From contig JABZYY010000028.1 in the NCBI GenBank assembly GCA_015264885.1, positions 1-12,437 of the forward strand: a DNA stretch of 12,437 nucleotides, read 5' to 3'. A program made the translations under genes and the position numbers. Positions 1 to 5,863 of this stretch are shown piece by piece. A model generated the notes under the pieces. It made no database searches. It was given only the letters and a program-made list of their open reading frames with translations, and had not been told where the DNA came from. Positions within the stretch are counted from its first letter, which is position 1. Every line of letters begins with the position of its first letter. Source of the DNA: Streptococcus sp. (GTDB taxonomy: Bacteria > Bacillota > Bacilli > Lactobacillales > Aerococcaceae).

Positions 1-233
1 GCGCGAAGCTCGTTGAATAAGTCGAGTGGAGTGCCGGTGTGGCGGCTTCCTGCTTCGGCGTAGGCCAGTAAATAAGGACGGAGCGCTTCGATGCTTTGAT
101 AGAAGGTATCCTTGGTCATGTCCTTATGGGCGCCGGTGGAAATGGGATCCACTAAGCCGGGTTTTGGCGCGAGATTGACTTCTTGTAGAAGGGCGTCTGT
201 AGCCACTTTTGCTAAAAACTCAGGATTAATCAA
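1..233 (-). CDS. citG: CitG, triphosphoribosyl-dephospho-CoA synthase (partial, N-terminal 77 residues)
   Basis: CitG makes 2'-(5''-triphosphoribosyl)-3'-dephospho-CoA from ATP and dephospho-CoA, the precursor of the citrate lyase prosthetic group that CitX attaches to CitD. The visible N-terminus carries the family signature: KPGLVD at residues 24-29 and GAHKDM at 34-39, followed by an SIEALRPYL helix. The frame is open to the left edge, so the C-terminal part lies outside the window. I place the start at a TTG (233-231) because the frame has no ATG or GTG between it and an upstream TGA, and a GGAG lies 10 nt before it. The start overlaps the last codons of citO (stop 228-226), so translation is probably coupled. 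Family assignment is secure from the motif; the TTG start is an inference. Confidence 0.9.
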   Translation of the reverse strand, partial: MINPEFLAKVATDALLQEVNLAPKPGLVDPISTGAHKDMTKDTFYQSIEALRPYLLAYAEAGSRHTGTPLDLFNELR

Positions 234-921
234 TGTGTAATTTCTCCATTTGTTTCAAAATAAATTGTAATGAACGGTCTAAGTGCTCGTGTGTAATGAG
301 TGTAATTTGTTCCACGTCGTTATTGAGCATGCCGCGATAGATGAGTCTATGTTCCTCGAGTGCTTTTGTTCGGCGTTCTGATGAACGAATCGATAAATCG
401 CGGAAGTAAATCACGTATGTACGTAACTCAAATACGATTTCTCTAAGTCGTGTCATTTGGCATTTTTCGTAGATGAAATCATTAAACGTGGTGAAGTTTG
501 CAAGTACTTCGTCGACTCTGTCTTCGTTGTTGAGGCGTTCGCATTCTTCGAGGATACCGTTCAACTCTTTGAAGTCTTCTTTCGTCATGAGTTTCATCGC
601 ATTAATTGTTGCCAATGTGTCGAGTGCTTTTCTAATTTCGTAAATTTCATGGGCATCTTTAATGGAAATTCCTTTTACGATGACACCAATCTTAGGGATG
701 TGCTCTACTAGGTGCTCTTTCGTTAACTCGTTAAGAGCGTAGCGAATGGGTGTACGGCTGATGTTTAACTCAGTCGAGAATTCTTTCTCGTTAATACGCG
801 TACCTGCAGGGATTTCTCCTAAGATAATCGTTTTACGAAATGCTTCGTAGAGCGAAATTTTAAGAGGTTTGTTTTGGGTAATATCTAAATTTTTCTTTAC
901 CGCTTGGATAATCGCTGACAT
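226..921 (-). CDS. citO: CitO-type GntR/FCD transcriptional regulator of citrate genes
   Basis: This 231-residue protein has a winged helix-turn-helix at about residues 20-85, with the GntR pattern of GEIPAGTRINEKEF followed by the recognition helix NISRTPIRYALNEL. An all-helical FCD ligand-binding domain covers about 90-220. FCD domains usually bind a metal and a small organic acid through one Asp and three His. Here D101, H191 and H213 fit, but the expected FH position reads F146-N147. In Enterococcus faecalis the homologue CitO activates both divergent cit operons in response to citrate; the same role is inferred here from position. AGGAGG lies 5 nt before the ATG. A terminator separates it from citH, so it probably has its own promoter plus read-through. 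Its end overlaps the citG start. Confidence 0.9.
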   Translation of the reverse strand: MSAIIQAVKKNLDITQNKPLKISLYEAFRKTIILGEIPAGTRINEKEFSTELNISRTPIRYALNELTKEHLVEHIPKIGVIVKGISIKDAHEIYEIRKALDTLATINAMKLMTKEDFKELNGILEECERLNNEDRVDEVLANFTTFNDFIYEKCQMTRLREIVFELRTYVIYFRDLSIRSSERRTKALEEHRLIYRGMLNNDVEQITLITHEHLDRSLQFILKQMEKLHID

Positions 922-957
922 AGTAGCCTCCTGGAAATTATTGTAAACATTAGAAAT

Positions 958-988
958 AGTATAAACGATAAGATGGTAAAATGCACAA
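958..988 (-). promoter_or_regulatory. Weak candidate promoter for citO-citG
   Basis: On the minus strand a TATACT (963-958) lies 19 nt after TTGTGC (988-983), and the citO ATG follows about 37 nt further on. The -35 element overlaps the T-tract of the preceding citH terminator. The spacing is longer than the usual 17 nt, so this is only a candidate. Its existence is suggested mainly by the strong terminator upstream. Confidence 0.35.
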
Positions 989-1026
989 AAAAAGACTTGT
1001 TAGGCTAAGCCTAAACAAGTCTTTTT
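987..1026 (-). terminator. Rho-independent terminator after citH
   Basis: A hairpin is formed by arms 989-1005 and 1009-1026, with a TAA loop and a single bulged base at 1013, about 17 base pairs in all. On the minus strand it is followed by a run of seven T. It begins about 20 nt after the citH stop codon. Because the stem ends are A/T runs, it could work in both directions, but only citH reads into it here. Confidence 0.88.
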
Positions 1027-1045
1027 CACAAATTCAATTGTTTGA

Positions 1046-2431
1046 TTATTGTGGTAAGTATAATGGCATGTGACCCATTAATACGATTGTTACAACGAAG
1101 ATTACGAAGATAACAGCTGCGTATTTAGCTGATTCTTTTTGCCATTCACCCATGTCTAATCCTGTTAGACGTAATAGTAAGTAGATGAACGCTACTAATG
1201 GGCTTAATAAGTGGAATGCTTGACCCATTAATGAAGCTAATGCCATTTGCATATCAGTGAATCCGTATTGACGTCCGATTTCAGCGAATGGAATTAATAC
1301 TCCGTAGTAGAATCCGTCGTTTGTTAAGAAGAATGTACCAGGTACTGAGATAATCGCGATGATTAATGACCAGAATCCTGCTAATTGTTGAGGGATAACT
1401 TGAACGATACTTTGTGTTAAAGCTGTTGCCATTCCAGTTCCTTGGAATAATCCCATGAATACTCCGGCACCGAATACTAGTAATACTACTTGTACTGCGT
1501 CACCAGCGTTGTCCCCAATACGTTTAGATTGAGCTTTTAAGTCTGGGTAGTTGATCATTAAGGCTAAACCTGTACCAACTAAGAATAATACAACTGGTTT
1601 AACTTCGATTGAATCGATGAATGAACCAGCAACTAACCAACCGATTAATACGATTGTTAAGATAGCGTTGATTAAGAAGTTTTGAGGACGACGTTTTTCT
1701 AATACTTCAGGATCAGAAATTGTAGTCAATTCGTTTAATTCTTCTTCAGATAATTCTTGGATACCTAAACGAGCACGTTCTTTTTTACCCATTGAGCGAG
1801 CAACTACGAAGATTACGTAAAGTACTGAAAGAACCATACCTGGTGCTAAGTAACCTAGGATATCTGCTTCTACACCAAGAACTGACATTGCACGAGCAGT
1901 AGGTCCGCCCCATGGTAATAAGTTCATGATAGTGTTTTGTAAGATAACAAGAACCCCTAAGTTCATTAATTTCATGTCTAATTTTTTGTAAATTGGCACG
2001 AAAGCTGAGCAGCAGATTAATGTAGTTGTAGTTCCGTCACCGTTTAATGATACGGCAGCAGCTACGATAGCAGTAGCCATCAATACTTTCATTGGATCGC
2101 CTTTAGCGAAGCGAATCATTTTGTTAGTGATTGGATCGAATAATCCAGCGTCTAACATTGTAGAGAAGTAAAGGATTGCGAATAGAAGCATAACCCCTGT
2201 TTCAGCAGTTCCTTTCATCGCTGTTAATTTATCTTTTGAGTTATTACCGAATAACCCTTGGCGAACTAATGTACCGATGTTAGCGTCTTGGACTTGACCT
2301 GTAGCAACTAAAATAATTGCGAAAACTAATGGAATTAATACTAAAGCTGTAAATGGTGACATTTTTTTCTTCATGATAACGTACATGAAAATTGCCATCA
2401 TAATATAAGCTGCAACTGTGATAACCATCAT
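1046..2431 (-). CDS. citH: CitH, CitMHS-family metal-citrate transporter
   Basis: This 461-residue, very hydrophobic protein has about 12 predicted membrane segments and the length typical of CitMHS transporters, which import citrate complexed with a divalent metal using protons. Family marks are the N-terminal MKKKMSPFTALVLIP segment, NGDGTTTTL at residues 130-138, LPWGGPTARAM from 172, TNDGFYYGVLIPF and the C-terminal HLLSPLVAFIYLLL. The E. faecalis CitH prefers Ca2+ and similar ions; metal preference cannot be read from this sequence. Two ATG codons in tandem (2431 and 2428) follow the ribosome binding site GAAAGGAAG. The second gives slightly better spacing, so the first Met may be untranslated. 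The gene is divergent from the oad-cit operon, and its leader can form two adjacent hairpins. Confidence 0.93.
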   Translation of the reverse strand: MMVITVAAYIMMAIFMYVIMKKKMSPFTALVLIPLVFAIILVATGQVQDANIGTLVRQGLFGNNSKDKLTAMKGTAETGVMLLFAILYFSTMLDAGLFDPITNKMIRFAKGDPMKVLMATAIVAAAVSLNGDGTTTTLICCSAFVPIYKKLDMKLMNLGVLVILQNTIMNLLPWGGPTARAMSVLGVEADILGYLAPGMVLSVLYVIFVVARSMGKKERARLGIQELSEEELNELTTISDPEVLEKRRPQNFLINAILTIVLIGWLVAGSFIDSIEVKPVVLFLVGTGLALMINYPDLKAQSKRIGDNAGDAVQVVLLVFGAGVFMGLFQGTGMATALTQSIVQVIPQQLAGFWSLIIAIISVPGTFFLTNDGFYYGVLIPFAEIGRQYGFTDMQMALASLMGQAFHLLSPLVAFIYLLLRLTGLDMGEWQKESAKYAAVIFVIFVVTIVLMGHMPLYLPQ

Positions 2432-2540
2432 ATCTTCCTTTCTTTGTTAAAAAAAATAATTTTTTATAGTTGGAGAATCCTTCAGTCGCTAAAACCTGAA
2501 AGGAAGCTCCACGAACCCATTTTTGTAAAAATGAATTCGT
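2432..2540 (-). promoter_or_regulatory. Structured 5' leader of citH with anti-Shine-Dalgarno segment
   Basis: Read on the minus strand, two hairpins sit back to back. Hairpin I (2540-2511) pairs ACGAATTCATTTTT with AAAAATGGGTTCGT; all pairs form if two are G-U. Hairpin II (2510-2472) pairs GGAGCTTCCTTTCAG with CTGAAGGATTCTCC, giving 12 pairs, one bulge and a 2x2 internal loop. The segment CTTCCTTTC in the first arm of hairpin II (2506-2498) is also an exact 9-nt complement of GAAAGGAAG (2442-2434), the citH ribosome binding site. The two pairings exclude each other, which is the layout of a translational switch. If transcription starts downstream of hairpin II, the dyads would instead be DNA sites. 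No known riboswitch class is recognised. Confidence 0.5.
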
Positions 2541-2545
2541 TTACT
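2532..2545. promoter_or_regulatory. Weak cre-like site (CcpA)
   Basis: TGAATTCGTTTACT matches the catabolite-responsive consensus TGWAANCGNTNWCA with two mismatches. It overlaps the candidate citH start region. Citrate genes of related bacteria are repressed by CcpA, which makes a cre here sensible, but the match is imperfect. Confidence 0.25.
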
Positions 2546-2549
2546 TATA
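2544..2549 (-). promoter_or_regulatory. Candidate -10 element for citH
   Basis: TATAAG on the minus strand (2549-2544) would place the start of transcription near 2540-2536, at the foot of leader hairpin I. The region 17 nt upstream (TTAAAT) is a poor -35 element, as expected for an activator-dependent promoter. A competing candidate is TTGTCA (2628-2623), 16 nt, TATTGT (2606-2601), which would give a leader of about 165 nt. Confidence 0.3.
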
Positions 2550-2605
2550 GCGATATCTTAAACAATATTTAATAAAAAAGATAGTGTTTCATAACGAAAA
2601 ACAAT

Positions 2606-2720
2606 AAAAGAACAGTTTGATGTGACAAAATGAGCATAAGTTTTATATCCTATTTATAATAAAACACCAAAAGAACAGGGAAAAACCCTGTTTCTAGTTT
2701 AGGTATGACGCTGTTTTCTG
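2606..2720. promoter_or_regulatory. Cluster of GAACAG-type half-sites, candidate CitO operators
   Basis: AAAAGAACAG occurs at 2606-2615 and again at 2669-2678, 63 bp apart, which is about six helical turns. The second copy overlaps the left arm of a perfect dyad, AACAGGG-AAAAA-CCCTGTT (2674-2692). The related reverse-orientation sequences CTGTTTCT (2689-2696) and CTGTTTTCTG (2711-2720) lie just upstream of and within the oadH promoter. An AT-rich dyad, TTAAA-CAATA-TTTAA, is at 2558-2572. CitO-type activators bind the matching divergent region in E. faecalis; assignment of these sequences as its sites is inference. Confidence 0.4.
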
Positions 2721-2726
2721 TATAAT
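2698..2726 (+). promoter_or_regulatory. Promoter of the oad-cit operon (activator type)
   Basis: A perfect TATAAT at 2721-2726 lies 17 nt after a poor -35 element, TTTAGG (2698-2703). Transcription would start near 2733, giving a leader of about 30 nt before oadH. A consensus -10 with a weak -35 is typical of promoters that need an activator, here probably CitO. Confidence 0.65.
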
Positions 2727-2763
2727 AATTGCATGTAGATTATGTTGGGAAGGGAGTGAAGGA

Positions 2764-3087
2764 ATGGGAATTCTCCAACGATTATTTGGCAAGAAGAACT
2801 CTGAAGCAACGGAACACGCATCGACAAAGTCTGCACAACCAGAATCTGAATGGGAAAAATTAGAAGCTTTTGTACCGGTAGAAGCAGAAGAAGCTAAGCA
2901 CGTCTCAATCATTGCAGCGGCGATTGCGGCCTCAGATTATCCAGAAAGCCAATTTGTGGTCAAACGCGTCCTTAAACGCAACCCAGAAACCAAGATTATC
3001 TCGGTTATTGCCTCAGCGATTGCTGCAGGTGAATCAAGTGACAGTCAATGGGCTGTTAAAGAAATCTACCAAAAACGCAATTCATAA
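2764..3087 (+). CDS. oadH: OadH-like small subunit of membrane oxaloacetate decarboxylase
   Basis: This 107-residue protein is the first gene of the operon and sits where oadH lies in Enterococcus cit clusters, where it is regarded as an extra subunit of the oxaloacetate decarboxylase complex. It has no membrane segment. The N-terminus MGILQRLFGKK could form a short amphipathic helix, followed by a polar linker to about residue 45. The rest is a two-fold repeat: residues 47-71 align with 79-103 at an offset of 32, sharing the pattern S-x-I-A-x-A-I-A-A, then S-Q-(F/W)-x-V-K. From memory this resembles the IAAAIAA...FVV short motif in small subunits and tails of Na+-pumping decarboxylases (OadG, MmdD/MmdE types). 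GGGAG lies 7 nt before the ATG. Codon use is less biased than in oadD and oadB. Confidence 0.72.
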   Translation: MGILQRLFGKKNSEATEHASTKSAQPESEWEKLEAFVPVEAEEAKHVSIIAAAIAASDYPESQFVVKRVLKRNPETKIISVIASAIAAGESSDSQWAVKEIYQKRNS

Positions 3088-3112
3088 TATATTTTAGGAG
3101 GAATGTTACGAT

Positions 3113-3505
3113 ATGTTACGTAAATTCAAAATCAAAGTAGACGGTCAAGAGTACCAAGTAGAAATGGAAGAAATCGGTGCAGTTGCAGCGCCTGCTCCTG
3201 TAGCACCAGTTGCAGCTCCTGCAGCTCCAGCAGCACCAGCAGTAGAAGCAGCTCCAGCACCAGCAGCTCCTGTAGCAGCAACACCAGCTGGCGCAGACGC
3301 AATGCCATCTCCAATGCCTGGTAACATCTTACGTATTTTAGTAAACGTAGGGGACACAGTTACTGAAAACCAACCATTAATGATTTTAGAAGCAATGAAA
3401 ATGGAAAACGAAATCGTTGCAGCTAAAGCAGGGGTTGTAGCAGGAATTCACGTTAAAGAAGGTCAAGTGGTAAACCCAGGCGACGCTTTAATTACAATTA
3501 ACTAA
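3113..3505 (+). CDS. oadD: OadD, biotin carboxyl carrier subunit of oxaloacetate decarboxylase
   Basis: OadD carries biotin between the carboxyltransferase OadA and the decarboxylase OadB. Residues 1-20 form a short N-terminal strand region seen in such carriers (KFKIKVDGQEYQVEMEE). Residues 23-61 are an Ala/Pro/Val flexible linker. Residues 63-130 are a biotinyl domain with the EAMKMEN motif; K96, 34 residues from the C-terminus, is the expected biotinylated lysine. The carrier is a separate protein here because OadA lacks a biotin domain. AGGAGG at 3096-3101 is 11 nt from the chosen ATG. An earlier ATG at 3103, only one base after it, is out of frame and opens a six-codon ORF. Codon use is strongly biased to TTA, CGT and GCA, indicating high expression. 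Confidence 0.93.
   Translation: MLRKFKIKVDGQEYQVEMEEIGAVAAPAPVAPVAAPAAPAAPAVEAAPAPAAPVAATPAGADAMPSPMPGNILRILVNVGDTVTENQPLMILEAMKMENEIVAAKAGVVAGIHVKEGQVVNPGDALITIN
3179..3295 (+). repeat. Ala/Pro-rich low-complexity linker repeat within oadD
   Basis: The DNA is built of repeated GCA, GCT, CCA and CCT codons encoding the flexible tether of the biotin domain (residues 23-61). Such stretches commonly vary in length between strains. It also creates long but spurious open frames on the opposite strand. Confidence 0.75.
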
Positions 3506-3532
3506 TTTTAATAACTTTCAAGGAGTGAAACA

Positions 3533-4654
3533 GTGGAAACATTAGTTCAAAATCTAGCGTCATTTACTTTGGGCCAAGGTATCATGATGGCTATCGGTGC
3601 CCTATTAATGTACTTAGGGATTAAAAAAGAGTACGAACCAACATTATTAGTACCAATGGGATTAGGTACAATCTTAGTAAACTTCCCTGGAACTGGGGTT
3701 CTAGACCAAATCGTAGGTGGACAACAACAACATGGGGTCCTACAAATCTTATTCGAAATCGGTATCGAAACTGAATTATTCCCATTATTAATCTTCATCG
3801 GTATCGGTGCGATGATCGACTTCGGTCCATTATTACAAAACCCATTCATGTTATTATTCGGTGCGGCAGCTCAATTCGGTATTTTCTTCGTAGTTGTTGT
3901 AGCTGTATTATTCGGATTTGACATTCGTGAAGCAGCTTCAATCGGTATCATCGGTGCGGCTGACGGTCCTACATCCATCTTCGTTGCGAACCAATTAGCC
4001 CCTCAATTACTTGGAGCGATTACAGTTGCGGCCTACTCATACATGGCTCTTGTTCCGATTATCCAACCAATCGCTATCAAGATGGTTACAACAAAAGCAG
4101 AACGTCGTATTCGTATGACATACCACGCTTCAGGCGTATCTAAATTAACTAAAATCTTGTTCCCAATCATTATCACAATTGTGGCAGGTTTCATTGCTCC
4201 AATTTCATTACCACTTGTTGGTTTCTTAATGTTTGGTAACTTATTACGTGAATGTGGCGTTTTAGATAACTTATCTCAAGCGGCTCAAAACGAATTAGTA
4301 AACATTGTTTCTATTCTATTAGGGATTACAATCTCAGTTAAAATGCAAGCTGATTTATTCTTAAATGTTCAAACATTAATGATCATCTTGTTCGGTTTAG
4401 TAGCCTTCATCATGGACTCAATCGGTGGTGTTGTGTTTGCTAAGATTTTGAACTTATTCCGTAGAGAAAAGATCAACCCAATGATCGGAGCTGCAGGTAT
4501 CTCTGCATTCCCAATGTCAAGTCGTGTTATCCAAAAAATGGCGACAGACGAAGATCCTCAAAACTTCATCTTAATGTACGCTGTTGGAGCTAACGTTTCT
4601 GGACAAATCGCTTCTGTTATTGCTGGTGGATTATTATTATCATTCTTCATGTAA
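3533..4654 (+). CDS. oadB: OadB, Na+-translocating oxaloacetate decarboxylase beta subunit
   Basis: OadB is the membrane subunit that decarboxylates carboxybiotin and couples this to Na+ export. The 373-residue protein is hydrophobic throughout, with about nine membrane segments. It shows the family's ion-site regions: GAADGPTSIF with D144, equivalent to the essential Asp203 of Klebsiella OadB, and GANVSGQIASV with N354, equivalent to Asn373. The conserved GISAFPMSSRV segment (322-332) is also present. Length matches Firmicutes beta subunits. The start is GTG at 3533, with AAGGAG 7 nt upstream. It follows oadD by 27 nt and is followed by a small oadG-like gene. It could in principle serve another biotin-dependent decarboxylase (methylmalonyl- or glutaconyl-CoA type), but the citrate context and OadA make oxaloacetate the substrate. 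Confidence 0.95.
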   Translation: METLVQNLASFTLGQGIMMAIGALLMYLGIKKEYEPTLLVPMGLGTILVNFPGTGVLDQIVGGQQQHGVLQILFEIGIETELFPLLIFIGIGAMIDFGPLLQNPFMLLFGAAAQFGIFFVVVVAVLFGFDIREAASIGIIGAADGPTSIFVANQLAPQLLGAITVAAYSYMALVPIIQPIAIKMVTTKAERRIRMTYHASGVSKLTKILFPIIITIVAGFIAPISLPLVGFLMFGNLLRECGVLDNLSQAAQNELVNIVSILLGITISVKMQADLFLNVQTLMIILFGLVAFIMDSIGGVVFAKILNLFRREKINPMIGAAGISAFPMSSRVIQKMATDEDPQNFILMYAVGANVSGQIASVIAGGLLLSFFM

Positions 4655-4681
4655 TAATATAGAAGGAAAAGGAGGAAAACG

Positions 4682-4813
4682 ATGAATTTCAACGCAGAAC
4701 ATTTAACACAAGCTTTCGAATTAATGGCTTTAGGGATGGGTGGGGTTTTCCTAGTATTAGGAATTCTATATGCCGTATCTGCTGCTTTATTAAAAGCATT
4801 CCCGCCAAAATAA
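4682..4813 (+). CDS. Small OadG-like gamma subunit (43 aa)
   Basis: This short gene encodes one membrane segment, about residues 16-37, preceded by an acidic, amphipathic stretch (AEHLTQAFEL) and ending in KAFPPK. The segment LMALGMGGVFLVLGILY matches the start of OadG gamma subunits, where a GMG-x-VF motif opens the single membrane helix. Typical OadG proteins continue with a Pro-rich, metal-binding tail, which is absent here. It has one of the strongest ribosome binding sites of the operon (AAAGGAGG, 6 nt before ATG) and an operon-like codon pattern. Its stop codon overlaps the citC ribosome binding site (TAAGGAG). It probably anchors OadA/OadD to OadB. At 43 residues it is easily left unannotated. 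I give no symbol because only the helix supports the match. Confidence 0.72.
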   Translation: MNFNAEHLTQAFELMALGMGGVFLVLGILYAVSAALLKAFPPK

Positions 4814-4825
4814 GGAGACAGTTCC

Positions 4826-5836
4826 ATGGAAAATTTCATTCTCAAACGCTTATGGCTCGACCGCGATAAGAAAGCTCGCCAAGATTGGGAATGGTTAATG
4901 GATCAAGCTAACCTTGGCAAAACAGAGCAGGTTGATTATACGATTGCGATTTACCATACTTCTGGTGAACCTGCAGCAACCGGTTCTTTAGACCGCAACA
5001 TTTTAAAATGTTTAGTGGTTTGTAAAAAGTATCAATCAGAAAATCTGTTGACGCATCTCGTGATGGCTCTCTTAGATGAATTAAGAGAACGTTCTTATAC
5101 AAATAGTTTTGTCTACACGAAACCAAAGAACATTGTCTTCTTTAAATCTCTAGGTTACCGGGTAGTTGCTGAAACAGAAAACCTTGCCTTTTTAGAACAA
5201 GGCATTCCGTCCTTTAGTGATTACCTAAAATTACTAAAAGACCATTTCGTAGAAGGAAGTAGCAATAGTGCAATCGTCATGAATGCGAATCCTTTTACAC
5301 TGGGACATCAATACTTGGTAGAAACGGCCGCGAGTCAGTCGAGTCACCTCTATGTGTTCGTTGTTTCTGAGGACCGTTCGTTCTTTAATACGAATGACCG
5401 AATGGAAATGGTGAAACGAGGTGTGAGTCATCTGCCGAATGTAACGGTGCTCCCTACAAGAGACTACATGGTCTCAAGTGCGACTTTCCCATCTTACTTC
5501 TTGAAAGAGAAGGCTGATTTGGAAGTGGCAAAAGTTCAAGCAACATTGGATGCAACACTCTTCTTAGAAAACATTGTTCCAACGTTACAATTGACCAAAC
5601 GTTTTGTGGGTCAAGAACCACTTTCCCCAGTAACCTCCGTTTATAATGACGCGCTAAGAGCTGCTTTTGGGAGCGACTTAGAGCTAGTGATTATAGACAG
5701 ACTTTCAGCCGGGGACGAAGTGGTGAGTGCGACGCGGGTGCGCGCTGCCATTCAAGACAAAAACGTAGACGAGTTACAACAGCTCGTTCCAGCAACTACG
5801 TATCATTATTTAGAAGAAAAACATTTCATTGGTTAA
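4826..5836 (+). CDS. citC: CitC, [citrate (pro-3S)-lyase] ligase
   Basis: CitC uses ATP and acetate to acetylate the thiol of the CitD prosthetic group, turning citrate lyase on. The 336-residue length is normal. Residues 1-130 form a GNAT-like domain. Residues 147-336 form a nucleotidyltransferase domain with NPFTLGHQYL (H161 of the TxGH motif) and the C-terminal SATRVR motif (301-306), both ATP-binding. A PF-x-x-GH core preceded by IVMNAN is diagnostic for CitC. AAGGAG overlaps the stop of the preceding small gene, 8 nt from the ATG, suggesting coupling. Codon choice is clearly less biased than in citDEF (CTC, CTG, CGG, TCG used), which fits an activating enzyme needed in small amounts. Confidence 0.94.
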   Translation: MENFILKRLWLDRDKKARQDWEWLMDQANLGKTEQVDYTIAIYHTSGEPAATGSLDRNILKCLVVCKKYQSENLLTHLVMALLDELRERSYTNSFVYTKPKNIVFFKSLGYRVVAETENLAFLEQGIPSFSDYLKLLKDHFVEGSSNSAIVMNANPFTLGHQYLVETAASQSSHLYVFVVSEDRSFFNTNDRMEMVKRGVSHLPNVTVLPTRDYMVSSATFPSYFLKEKADLEVAKVQATLDATLFLENIVPTLQLTKRFVGQEPLSPVTSVYNDALRAAFGSDLELVIIDRLSAGDEVVSATRVRAAIQDKNVDELQQLVPATTYHYLEEKHFIG

Positions 5837-5863
5837 AATCCAAAAGAAAAGGTGGAAACAATA

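Noticed and set aside
457-711. Plus-strand ORF opposite citO
   Set aside because: The product is a Phe/Val-rich reading of the complement of the FCD domain; no supporting signals.
2674-2692. AACAGGG/CCCTGTT hairpin as a terminator
   Set aside because: No gene reads into it from the left on the plus strand, the T-tract is broken, and it lies upstream of the oadH -35 element, so a DNA operator role is more likely.
2694-2912. Minus-strand ORF of 72 codons across the oadH promoter and 5' end
   Set aside because: It overlaps a promoter and the start of a supported gene, has low-complexity Ser/Ala composition and no good ribosome binding site; it is a shadow frame.
3132-3357. Minus-strand ORFs opposite oadD, rich in Leu/Gln or Ala/Gly
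   Set aside because: They arise from the repeated GCA/GCT/CCA codons of the oadD linker read backwards.
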